This document shows positions 1-7,961 of a stretch of 29,986 nt of DNA, one piece after another. The stretch is from an uncultured Bacteroidaceae bacterium (GTDB lineage Bacteria; Bacteroidota; Bacteroidia; Bacteroidales; Bacteroidaceae). The translations under genes were made by a program, and so were the position numbers. The stretch spans positions 1 through 29,986 of the forward strand of contig CAJGDX010000017.1 in assembly GCA_904502185.1 (NCBI GenBank). Reading direction: 5' to 3'. The notes below the pieces were generated by a model, which did no database searches, was not told the origin of the DNA, and saw only the letters and a program-made list of their open reading frames with translations. Each line of letters begins with the position of its first letter. The stretch's first letter is position 1.

Positions 1-282
1 AAGAATATGTATGTTGCCGAGTATTTTTATGGCTCGTATAACAATCACACAGCACGTCGCGACAGAAAACTGTTGCTCGAACGAAAAGAGTTGCGCAAGC
101 TTAGGCAGTCTGTCAAGAATCCCGGATTTACCATTGTTCCTACTCGTCTTTTCATCAACGAACGTGGGCTTGCGAAGTTGGTAATAGGACTTGCGCGCGG
201 TAAGCACGAATATGACAAACGCGAAAGCATTAAGGAGCGTGACGACAAACGCGAAATGGACAGAATAAAAAGACACTATTGA
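1..282 (+). CDS. smpB: SsrA-binding protein SmpB, C-terminal part (5' end outside window)
   Basis: SmpB binds tmRNA and delivers it to stalled ribosomes for trans-translation in the cytoplasm. The visible 93 or so residues match the C-terminal two thirds of the family: the YNNHTARRDRKLLL stretch, the PTRLFINERGLAKLVIGLARGK strand pair, and the basic tail motif YDKRESIKERDDKREMDR that enters the ribosomal A site. The frame is open from base 1, so the true start lies upstream of the window and the internal Met codon at position 7 is not the start. The gene ends at a TGA, followed within 20 nt by a hairpin terminator and then metH on the same strand. The tail is of normal length and shows no damage. 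Confidence 0.96.
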   Translation, partial: KNMYVAEYFYGSYNNHTARRDRKLLLERKELRKLRQSVKNPGFTIVPTRLFINERGLAKLVIGLARGKHEYDKRESIKERDDKREMDRIKRHY

Positions 283-300
283 TAATAACTAATAAAAAAC

Positions 301-330
301 ATAGTCGGAACCCTGTTTCCGGCTATTTTG
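301..330 (+). terminator. Intrinsic terminator after smpB
   Basis: A 10-bp stem (301-310 pairing with 317-326, with one G-U pair) closes a six-base loop and is followed by TTTT. It lies between the smpB stop and the metH ATG, so metH is probably transcribed from read-through or from a promoter overlapping this very short spacer. No separate promoter box is visible in the 52-nt gap. Confidence 0.75.
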
Positions 331-334
331 CATT

Positions 335-3118
335 ATGAAACTCGAAGATATTCTAAAAGAGAAAATATTGGTTCTCGATGGTGCGATGGGTACAATGATA
401 CAACGTTACTCATTGCAGGAGGATGATTTCCGTGGCAATCGTTTCGCTTCGCATCCAGTGTTGTTAAAAGGCAACAACGACCTTCTAGTGTTGACTCGTC
501 CTGACATTATCGAGGCGTTACACGAGAAATACCTGATTGCAGGTGCTGATATAATTGAGACAAATACCTTCAATTCAAACAAGATATCACAGTCGGACTA
601 CAAGACCGAACATCTGTGCAACGAGATGAATGTGGCTGCCACACGTATGGCGCGTCGTTTGGCCGATAAATATTCAACTGCCGAAAAACCCCGTTTCGTT
701 GTCGGTTCTGTTGGACCTACAAGCCGTACTTGTTCCATCAGCCCCGACGTGGAGAATCCTGCTTATCGCAATATCACATTCGACGAACTTGTCGATGCAT
801 ACTCCGAGCAGATGGAGATACTAATTAGCGAGGGGGTAGATGCGTTGTTGATAGAGACAATCTTTGATACCCTCAATGCCAAGGCTGCCGTCTTTGCTGC
901 TGAGGCAGCGATGAAAAAGGTTGACCGTAAGGTGCCCATAATGCTGTCGCTGACAATAGCCGATGCTGCCGGTCGTACCCTTTCGGGACAGACGGTGGAA
1001 GCTTTTGTTGCATCAATGGTGCGCGACAATATTCTCTCTGTCGGATTGAACTGCTCATTTGGAGCTTCGCAGATGAAGCCCTTTATTAAAAGACTTGCCG
1101 ATGTCGCTCCCTGCTACATCAGTGCCTATCCCAATGCCGGTTTTCCCAACGAGCTTGGCGGTTACGACCAGACACCTGCAGAGATGGCTGCGCAAGTGCA
1201 GGAATACATAGACGAGGGATTGGTGAATATCATCGGAGGATGTTGCGGAACAACCGACGAATATATTGCTTGTTTCCCGGCTATTGCCGAGGGAAAAGCT
1301 CCCCACAGACCCGTAGAAAAAAACAGCCATCTGTTGCTCTCGGGACTTGAGCCTCTGGAAGTGAAGCCCGAAATGAACTTCATGAACATTGGCGAACGTT
1401 GCAATGTTGCCGGTTCGCGCAAATTCCTCAGACTTGTCAACGAGAAGAACTATACAGAGGCTCTGAGCATTGCCCGCCGTCAGGTGGAGGATGGTGCACA
1501 AGTCCTCGATATAAATATGGACGATGGATTGCTCGACGCAAAGGCGGAAATGGTGAATTTCCTGAATCTGCTTGCTAGCGAACCCGAGATTGCCAGAGTG
1601 CCTGTGATGGTCGATTCTTCGAACTGGGATGTTATCCGTGCCGGATTGAAGTGTCTGCAGGGCAGAGCCATTGTAAATTCAATTTCGCTGAAAGAGGGTG
1701 AAGAGCAGTTCCTTTTGCATGCGTCAGAGGCGAAGGCTCTGGGCGCAGCGGTTGTGGTTATGGCATTCGATGAACAGGGACAGGCAACCACCTACGAACG
1801 CAAGATTGAAGTGTGTGCGCGTGCCTATAAATTGCTGACCGAAAATGTGGGCTTTGCTCCCTGTGAAATAATCTTCGACCCCAATATTCTTGCTATTGCC
1901 ACTGGAATAGAGGAGCATGCAGCGTATGGCATTGATTTTATTCGTGCATGTGCATGGATAAAGGAGAATCTGCCCGGAACACACATCAGTGGTGGTGTAA
2001 GCAACCTCTCTTTTTCGTTCCGCGGAAACAATTATGTTCGTGAGGCTCTTCACTCGGTGTTCCTCTATCATGCGATAAGCGCAGGAATGGATATGGGTAT
2101 TGTCAATCCACAAAACTCTGTGCAGTACGAAGAGATTCCCGAAGAGATACGCACCATCATGGAGGATGTTATTCTCAATCGTGACGCTGCCGCCACAGAA
2201 CGTCTTATAGAGGCTGCCACAGCTCTCAAAGAGAAGAGCGTTGGTGTTACTCATGGCGCTGACACTGCCTGGCGTACTTCGTCTGTTGAGGAGCGTTTGA
2301 AAATTTCGCTTCTCAAAGGAATGGGCGATTACCTGCAAGAGGATATTACCGAGGCTCTCGAAAAATATGAGACTGCTGTCAGTGTCATTGGTGGTCCGTT
2401 GATGGATGGAATGGGGTATGTTGGCAAACTCTTCGGCGAGGGCAAACTTTTCCTTCCGCAAGTTGTAAAGACTGCACGAACAATGAAACAGGCTGTTGCT
2501 ATTTTGCAGCCCCTTATCGAACAGCAGCGTACTTCGTCAACCACTTCAGCCGGCAAGGTACTTATAGCCACCGTAAAGGGTGATGTTCACGACATAGGAA
2601 AGAATATAGCTGCAGTGGTTATGGGCTGTAACGGATACGATGTTATCGACCTTGGAGTGATGGTTCCATCAGAAACCATTGTTGCCGAAGCTATAAAGAA
2701 CAATGTCGACATTATTGCACTCAGCGGTCTTATAACCCCCTCGCTTGACGAAATGGTGAATGTTGTTAAAGGCTTGCAGGCAGAGGGGCTGAGTGTCCCG
2801 GTGATGATTGCAGGTGCAACAACCAGCGCTATGCATACGGCACTGAAGATTGCTCCCGAATATTCTGCTCCCGTCATACATGTGAAGGATGTATCGCAGA
2901 ATGTGCTTGTGGCTGCCGAACTGCTTGGAGGCGAAGAACGTCGCAGTTCTTTTGTTGATACTCTGCAGCGTGAGCAGGAGGCACTGCGAACAGAGGCTTC
3001 CAATAAAAGACAAGAGGAGCTGAAGTCGTTAGCAGAGGCTCGCAGCAACCGTCTGAACCTTTTCGATGGCGAGAGTGCCAAACATCCTTCGGGTTGCGAT
3101 TGTGGACACTGTAAATAA
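335..3118 (+). CDS. metH: Cobalamin-dependent methionine synthase lacking the reactivation domain
   Basis: Transfers the methyl group of 5-methyltetrahydrofolate to homocysteine through methylcobalamin, giving methionine. The 927 residues contain the homocysteine domain (about 1-345), with LDGAMGTMIQ and the three zinc cysteines C240, C303 and C304 (GGCCGTT). Then come the pterin domain (about 350-640, NIGERCNVAGS), the four-helix cap, and the B12 domain with DVHDIGKN, whose H752 should be the lower cobalt ligand. The E. coli enzyme is about 1227 aa. The roughly 300-aa C-terminal AdoMet and flavodoxin-binding activation domain is absent, and the protein instead ends in a short tail with three cysteines (CDCGHCK). 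The ORF ends at a normal stop with no remnant of the missing domain in the spacer. A separate activation protein elsewhere in the genome is likely (inference). Confidence 0.95.
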   Translation: MKLEDILKEKILVLDGAMGTMIQRYSLQEDDFRGNRFASHPVLLKGNNDLLVLTRPDIIEALHEKYLIAGADIIETNTFNSNKISQSDYKTEHLCNEMNVAATRMARRLADKYSTAEKPRFVVGSVGPTSRTCSISPDVENPAYRNITFDELVDAYSEQMEILISEGVDALLIETIFDTLNAKAAVFAAEAAMKKVDRKVPIMLSLTIADAAGRTLSGQTVEAFVASMVRDNILSVGLNCSFGASQMKPFIKRLADVAPCYISAYPNAGFPNELGGYDQTPAEMAAQVQEYIDEGLVNIIGGCCGTTDEYIACFPAIAEGKAPHRPVEKNSHLLLSGLEPLEVKPEMNFMNIGERCNVAGSRKFLRLVNEKNYTEALSIARRQVEDGAQVLDINMDDGLLDAKAEMVNFLNLLASEPEIARVPVMVDSSNWDVIRAGLKCLQGRAIVNSISLKEGEEQFLLHASEAKALGAAVVVMAFDEQGQATTYERKIEVCARAYKLLTENVGFAPCEIIFDPNILAIATGIEEHAAYGIDFIRACAWIKENLPGTHISGGVSNLSFSFRGNNYVREALHSVFLYHAISAGMDMGIVNPQNSVQYEEIPEEIRTIMEDVILNRDAAATERLIEAATALKEKSVGVTHGADTAWRTSSVEERLKISLLKGMGDYLQEDITEALEKYETAVSVIGGPLMDGMGYVGKLFGEGKLFLPQVVKTARTMKQAVAILQPLIEQQRTSSTTSAGKVLIATVKGDVHDIGKNIAAVVMGCNGYDVIDLGVMVPSETIVAEAIKNNVDIIALSGLITPSLDEMVNVVKGLQAEGLSVPVMIAGATTSAMHTALKIAPEYSAPVIHVKDVSQNVLVAAELLGGEERRSSFVDTLQREQEALRTEASNKRQEELKSLAEARSNRLNLFDGESAKHPSGCDCGHCK

Positions 3119-3154
3119 ACATTGAATAATCAAAATTATTAATACAAACACTTA

Positions 3155-3796
3155 ATGGAGTCTGTTGCATTTATACAGTGGTGTCTCGACCACTTGAATT
3201 ATGGTACAATAACATTGCTGATGACCATCGAGAGCTCTTTCATTCCTTTCCCTTCGGAGGTGGTGGTGCCACCTGCGGCATACAAGGCTGCTGTCAGCGG
3301 TGAAATGAATATCTTTTTGGTTGTGTTGTTTGCTACAATTGGTGCCAATCTCGGTGCCATCATCAATTACTATCTTGCAAAATGTCTTGGTCGTCCCATC
3401 GTTTACAAATTTGCCAACAGCCGCATCGGTCACATGTGCCTGATTGACGAAGCGAAGGTGCAGCATGCCGAGGAGTATTTCGAGAAGCGTGGCGCACTTT
3501 CAACCTTTATTGGTCGTCTGATTCCTGCTGTACGTCAGCTTATCTCAATTCCTGCCGGACTTGCACGCATGAAGATGGGAACATTCCTTCTTTATACTAC
3601 TCTTGGAGCCGGCATTTGGAATGCTATTCTTGCTACTATCGGCTGGTATCTTTCTACAGTCCCCGGAATAGAAACAGAGGAACAGCTTCTGGCAAAGGTT
3701 ACCGAGTATAGCCACGAACTTGGATATATCTTTATTGCATTGGGAGTTGTTATTGTAGCATTCCTTATTTATAAAGGTGTCAAGAAAGATAAGTAA
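3155..3796 (+). CDS. DedA family inner-membrane protein
   Basis: DedA (SNARE-associated/VTT fold) proteins are polytopic inner-membrane proteins. Some members are undecaprenyl-phosphate or phospholipid flippases, but the substrate of this one cannot be read from sequence. The 213 aa are usual for the family. Seen here are the family signature FIGRLIPAVRQLISIPAG with its two conserved arginines (about residues 117-134), the upstream re-entrant segment with ESSFIPFPSE (about 26-35), and a closing transmembrane helix (about 190-207) ending in a basic tail. It starts 36 nt after metH on the same strand, so co-transcription is possible, and is followed by a strong terminator. No functional link to methionine synthesis is evident. 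Confidence 0.9.
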   Translation: MESVAFIQWCLDHLNYGTITLLMTIESSFIPFPSEVVVPPAAYKAAVSGEMNIFLVVLFATIGANLGAIINYYLAKCLGRPIVYKFANSRIGHMCLIDEAKVQHAEEYFEKRGALSTFIGRLIPAVRQLISIPAGLARMKMGTFLLYTTLGAGIWNAILATIGWYLSTVPGIETEEQLLAKVTEYSHELGYIFIALGVVIVAFLIYKGVKKDK

Positions 3797-3818
3797 TTTG
3801 CGAGAATTATTATAGATT

Positions 3819-3858
3819 AATCACCCGAATAGGTACCTATTCGGGTGATTTCTTTTTT
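3819..3858 (+). terminator. Strong intrinsic terminator after the DedA gene
   Basis: A perfect inverted repeat with 16-bp arms (3819-3834 and 3835-3850) is followed by TC and six T residues. It lies 22 nt after the stop of the plus-strand DedA gene in the correct orientation. Confidence 0.88.
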
Positions 3859-3954
3859 ATACCATTCATGAATTATCTCAAATGTATTAGTTATTTGTGG
3901 TTGGATAGGTTAAGGTATATCTAACTATTTCTTCCTGGCAATGGGCATAATCAT

Positions 3955-3993
3955 AAAAAAACTGCTGCGCAATATATTGCGCAGCAGTTTTTT
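3955..3993 (-). terminator. Bidirectional terminator, serving the minus-strand 4020-4463 gene
   Basis: A perfect palindrome with 14-bp GC-rich arms (3961-3974 and 3975-3988) is flanked by an A run on the left and a T run on the right, so it can stop transcription from either side. Its main client is the minus-strand operon ending at 4020. Together with the 3819-3858 hairpin it insulates the two convergent transcription units. The roughly 100 nt between the two hairpins contain no gene. Confidence 0.85.
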
Positions 3994-4019
3994 GTTGTAT
4001 AAGAATTGTGGATTCTCTT

Positions 4020-4463
4020 TTACTCTTCCAACAGATGTTTCAGGAAATCGTCCATCTCCTGGTCGAATCCTTTGAGTAACTCAGAGTCCAGAATAAGTGT
4101 ATCGTCATCTATGTAAACAAGGTCAACAATACTCTCTTTCTTCTCATCCACAAGAGTACACATATATGGCTTCAATATGTTTATCTTGTCAAACAGTCCC
4201 ACCTTCTGCATCTGTGCAAGTTCGGTACGCAATGTCTTTTCTACAGATGCGCGTTCTTCGCCTTGCTCTGTCACTTTCCACTCCTCAACGGTGGCTTGTG
4301 CCATTGTGTTGTCGTCATCGTCGTAGATGGTCAGTACACCATTCGACTTGTCAACTTGAAAATAGAGGTCTGTTACCGTCGTATTTTCTGCTTTGTTCAG
4401 ATTGTCGGCTATTGAGAGTATTGCGTCAAGCAGATTCTCTCGTGATTGTTTGCTGAGTGACAT
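4020..4463 (-). CDS. Small acidic protein of unknown function downstream of secA
   Basis: I do not recognise a family. The 147-aa product has no signal peptide or membrane segment and should be cytosolic. It is predicted alpha/beta and strongly acidic: an N-terminal helix (about 5-25), a strand pair around LYFQVDKSNGVLTIYDDDDN (about 33-52), a central charged helix (about 68-90), a second strand pair (about 100-130), and an acidic C-terminal helix with LKGFDQEMDDFLKHLLEE. It starts 54 nt after secA on the same strand and ends at a good terminator, so it is probably the last gene of the secA transcript. Codon use looks like its neighbours. A link to protein export is suggested only by position. 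Confidence 0.8.
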   Translation of the reverse strand: MSLSKQSRENLLDAILSIADNLNKAENTTVTDLYFQVDKSNGVLTIYDDDDNTMAQATVEEWKVTEQGEERASVEKTLRTELAQMQKVGLFDKINILKPYMCTLVDEKKESIVDLVYIDDDTLILDSELLKGFDQEMDDFLKHLLEE

Positions 4464-4517
4464 ATTCTTAGCTTTTTGTTAAACTCTGTTGTTTCCTATA
4501 AAATGCAGAATGTGGCT

Positions 4518-7500
4518 TTAGATGTTCTTGCCGCAGCAGTTCTTGAACTTTTTACCACTTCCACAGGGGCAGGGGTCGTTTCGACCTACTGTCTTTTGAA
4601 CACGTACAGGCTCGCGGCGAGGTTGCTCACGTGTGTCCTGTGATGCAGCTGCCTGCTGGTTTGCGTCGTTCAGGTCGACCTTGCTTTCTCTGTACTGCTG
4701 CTTAGGCTTTTGTGCTTTTTCGGGGTCGGGAGCAGTGTTTACCTGAGTGGGGTCTTGTACGGGAATCTGACCACGCATCAGTATTGATATTGTCTTGTCG
4801 TTAATCTTGTTGACCATCTTGTCGAACAATGTTACCGATTCAAGCTTGAATATCAACAACGGGTCTTTCTGCTCGTAGCTTGCATTCTGCACTGAGTGCT
4901 TCAGGTCGTCGAGGTCGCGAAGATTCTCTTTCCATGCATTGTCGATGGTGTGCAGCAATATAGCTTTCTCGAAACACTTGATAATCTCCTTACCTTTGCT
5001 CTCGTATGCCTTCTGTATGCTTACAGGTATCTGGTAGAGATGGCGGCCATCTGTGATGGGTACGTAGATGAACTGCTCTCTCATAGCCTCGTTGTTCTGA
5101 TAGATGTATTCTATGTGGGGGAATGCAATCTCTGCCATTCTCTCATTCTTGCGTTTGAAACTTTCAAGCGCTGTTTCGAAAGCAATATTCGCCCTCTCTT
5201 CGCTGTCGAGTTTGTCGTACTCCTCTTTTGTCTTGAAGGGAAGTTCTGTTGCCAGAATTTTGAGGAATTCGAGTTTGGCATCTTCGAATGTGTATGTGTC
5301 GACAATGGTGTAGCAACGGTCCCATATCATGTTTACAATATCCATGCCGATACGTTCGCCCATAAGTGCGTGGCGACGTTTGGTGTAGATGACTGTACGT
5401 TGCTTGTTCATCACGTCGTCATATTCGAGCAGACGTTTACGAATACCGAAGTTGTTCTCCTCGACCTTCTTCTGAGCATTTTCGATAGATCTCGAAATCA
5501 TGGGATGCTCTATCATGTCGCCCTCCTGGAAGCCCATTCTGTCCATAATTCTCGAAATCTTCTCAGAACCGAACAGACGCATCAGTTTGTCTTCGAGTGA
5601 AACAAAGAATACAGAAGAACCGGGGTCGCCCTGACGTCCTGAACGTCCGCGCAACTGACGGTCTACGCGACGTGACTCGTGGCGCTCGGTACCGATGATG
5701 GCAAGACCACCTGCTTCGCGTACTTCGGGGCTGAGCTTGATGTCGGTACCACGACCTGCCATGTTGGTGGCGATGGTAACGGTTCCTGCAAGACCCGCTT
5801 TTGCTACAATGTCAGCCTCTTTCTGGTGGAGCTTGGCATTAAGCACGTTATGAGGAATCTTCTTGATAGTGAGCATGCGGCTCAGAAGTTCTGATATATC
5901 TACAGAAGTTGTTCCCACAAGTACGGGACGACCCTGACCTACGAGCATTTCAATTTCGTCGATGACAGCTTTGTATTTCTCGCGGTTGGTCTTGTAGATG
6001 CGGTCGTTCATGTCCTTACGGGCAATGGGGCGGTTGGTGGGGATAACCACAACATCCAACTTGTAGATGTCCCACAATTCGCCTGCCTCTGTCTCGGCTG
6101 TACCTGTCATACCTGCAAGCTTGTGGTACATGCGGAAGTAGTTCTGCAAGGTGATGGTTGCGAAGGTCTGTGAAGCTGCTTCCACCTTTACGCGCTCCTT
6201 GGCCTCGATAGCCTGGTGGAGACCGTCAGAGTAACGGCGTCCCTCCATGATACGGCCGGTCTGCTCATCGACAATCTTTACCTGTCCATCCTCGGTTACG
6301 ACATACTCAACATCGCGGTCGAACATGGCGTATGCCTTGAGCAACTGGTTGATGGTGTGTACACGCTCCGATTTGACTGAATAGTTGGTGAGCATCTCCT
6401 CTTTCTTTGCAACCTTTTCTTCGTCGCTGAGGTTTGTGTCATTCTCCAGCAATGAGAGTTCTGTTGCAATGTCGGGAAGCACGAAGAACGATGAATCCTC
6501 GGCATTGCCGGTGATAAGCTCGATACCCTTATCGGTGAGGTCGACGCTGTTGTTCTTCTCGTCGATGACAAAGTATAGAGGCTCAATGGCTTCGGGCATG
6601 CGCTTGTTGTTCTGCTCCATGTATACCTCTTCAATCTTCAGAAGTCCGGTTTTTACTCCGGGCTCGCTCAGAAGCTTGATAAGAGGTTTGTTCTTGGGCA
6701 GTGCCTTGTAGCTGCGGAAGAGTGAGAGGTAACCCTGGTTAACCTCGTCCTTGTTTTCCGAGTAAATAAGCTGGCGTGCCTCTGCCAGATATTGTGTGGT
6801 AAGCTTTTTCTGTGCATCCATCAGTCGTTCAACCAAGGGACGATACTCCTCGAACATCTGGTCGGCGCTGCGCGCAACGGGACCAGAAATTATAAGGGGA
6901 GTACGCGCATCGTCGATAAGCACCGAGTCAACCTCGTCGACAATAGCGAAGTTGTGCATGCGCTGTACAAGTTCGCTTGGCTGGTTAGCCATGTTGTCGC
7001 GCAGGTAGTCGAAACCGAATTCGTTGTTTGTACCGAATGTGATGTCTGCCATATATGCGTTGCGACGAGCATCGGAGTTAGGTTCGTGCTTGTCGATGCA
7101 GTCTACGCTGAGACCGTGGAACATATAAAGGGGACCCATCCATTCAGAGTCACGCTTTGCAAGGTAATCGTTGACGGTTACAACATGTACACCGTTGCCG
7201 GTAAGAGCGTTAAGGAACACAGGAAGAGTAGCAACCAAAGTTTTACCTTCACCGGTCGCCATCTCCGCAATTTTTCCCTTGTGCAATACGACACCACCGA
7301 ACAGCTGTACATCGTAGTGTATCATGTTCCATATTGTCTCGTTGCCGCCGGCACTCCAGTGGTTGCGGTAAATTGCCTTGTCGCCTTCGATTGTCACAAA
7401 GTCTTTTGTCACTGCAAGCTTGCGGTCGAACTCTGTGGCTGTAACCACTACTGTCTCGTTCTCTGTGAAACGGCGGGCTGTATCCTTTACAATGGCGAAT

Positions 7501-7829
7501 GCTTCGGGAAGTATTTCGTCAAGTACTATCTCTATTTTGTCGAGTACCTCTTTTTCGAGTTTGTCTATTTTGGTGAAGATTGCTTCACGCTTTTCAAGTT
7601 CGGTCTGCTCGATAGAGGCTTTCAGCTCTTCAATCTTTTTACGGTCTTCGGCTGTCGCAGCCTTTATCTTCTCTTTGAGCGCGTTTGTTCGTGCGCGTAA
7701 TTCATCGTTGCTGAGTCCGGCAATGGCGGGGTAGGCATCTTTTACCTTTTGCACCCAAGGCTGAATGTCGCGCATATCGCGGCTGGCCTTGTTGCCGAAC
7801 AATTTGCTTATAAATTCAATTAATCCCAT
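4518..7829 (-). CDS. secA: Preprotein translocase ATPase SecA
   Basis: SecA drives unfolded preproteins through SecYEG at the inner membrane using ATP. Seen: Walker A ATGEGKT (191-197), Walker B with DEVDSVLIDDAR (298-309), the preprotein-binding and helicase domain II with GRGTDIKL and QLRGRSGRQGDPGSS, the helical wing and scaffold region, and a C-terminal zinc motif CxCx8CC (C1087, C1089, C1098, C1099) that binds SecB or ribosomes in homologues. At 1103 aa it exceeds the roughly 900 aa of the E. coli protein. The extra length includes a charged coiled-coil-like insertion at about residues 58-98 and additions within the preprotein cross-linking region (about 330-480), which I recall as normal for Bacteroidota. 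A -7 promoter box lies about 55 nt upstream. Confidence 0.98.
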   Translation of the reverse strand: MGLIEFISKLFGNKASRDMRDIQPWVQKVKDAYPAIAGLSNDELRARTNALKEKIKAATAEDRKKIEELKASIEQTELEKREAIFTKIDKLEKEVLDKIEIVLDEILPEAFAIVKDTARRFTENETVVVTATEFDRKLAVTKDFVTIEGDKAIYRNHWSAGGNETIWNMIHYDVQLFGGVVLHKGKIAEMATGEGKTLVATLPVFLNALTGNGVHVVTVNDYLAKRDSEWMGPLYMFHGLSVDCIDKHEPNSDARRNAYMADITFGTNNEFGFDYLRDNMANQPSELVQRMHNFAIVDEVDSVLIDDARTPLIISGPVARSADQMFEEYRPLVERLMDAQKKLTTQYLAEARQLIYSENKDEVNQGYLSLFRSYKALPKNKPLIKLLSEPGVKTGLLKIEEVYMEQNNKRMPEAIEPLYFVIDEKNNSVDLTDKGIELITGNAEDSSFFVLPDIATELSLLENDTNLSDEEKVAKKEEMLTNYSVKSERVHTINQLLKAYAMFDRDVEYVVTEDGQVKIVDEQTGRIMEGRRYSDGLHQAIEAKERVKVEAASQTFATITLQNYFRMYHKLAGMTGTAETEAGELWDIYKLDVVVIPTNRPIARKDMNDRIYKTNREKYKAVIDEIEMLVGQGRPVLVGTTSVDISELLSRMLTIKKIPHNVLNAKLHQKEADIVAKAGLAGTVTIATNMAGRGTDIKLSPEVREAGGLAIIGTERHESRRVDRQLRGRSGRQGDPGSSVFFVSLEDKLMRLFGSEKISRIMDRMGFQEGDMIEHPMISRSIENAQKKVEENNFGIRKRLLEYDDVMNKQRTVIYTKRRHALMGERIGMDIVNMIWDRCYTIVDTYTFEDAKLEFLKILATELPFKTKEEYDKLDSEERANIAFETALESFKRKNERMAEIAFPHIEYIYQNNEAMREQFIYVPITDGRHLYQIPVSIQKAYESKGKEIIKCFEKAILLHTIDNAWKENLRDLDDLKHSVQNASYEQKDPLLIFKLESVTLFDKMVNKINDKTISILMRGQIPVQDPTQVNTAPDPEKAQKPKQQYRESKVDLNDANQQAAASQDTREQPRREPVRVQKTVGRNDPCPCGSGKKFKNCCGKNI

Positions 7830-7881
7830 TATCTATAGTTGTTGTTTTCTGTTTTTACTGTTTTTATGCGGTATATTTGGG

Positions 7882-7889
7882 CAAAGATA
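7882..7889 (-). promoter_or_regulatory. Bacteroides-type -7 box upstream of secA
   Basis: Read on the minus strand this is TATCTTTG, an exact match to the TAnnTTTG consensus of Bacteroides housekeeping promoters, about 53 nt before the secA ATG. I could not find a convincing TTTG at the expected distance upstream, so only the proximal half is supported. The rest of the 132-nt gap shows no clear terminator for the GH127 gene. Confidence 0.55.
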
Positions 7890-7961
7890 ATCAGAAATTG
7901 AGAATCTTTGCTGTTGTTGCATGACTTTTTTTAGTGTTGTTCGGTTTTTATGGCATGCAAT

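Noticed and set aside
283..334. Cobalamin or SAM riboswitch ahead of metH
   Set aside because: The gap from smpB is only 52 nt and is mostly filled by a terminator hairpin, too short for either aptamer.
6792..7700. About 300-codon plus-strand open frame opposite secA
   Set aside because: Antisense shadow of secA, rich in Cys, Val and His as expected from the complementary frame of a well-conserved gene.
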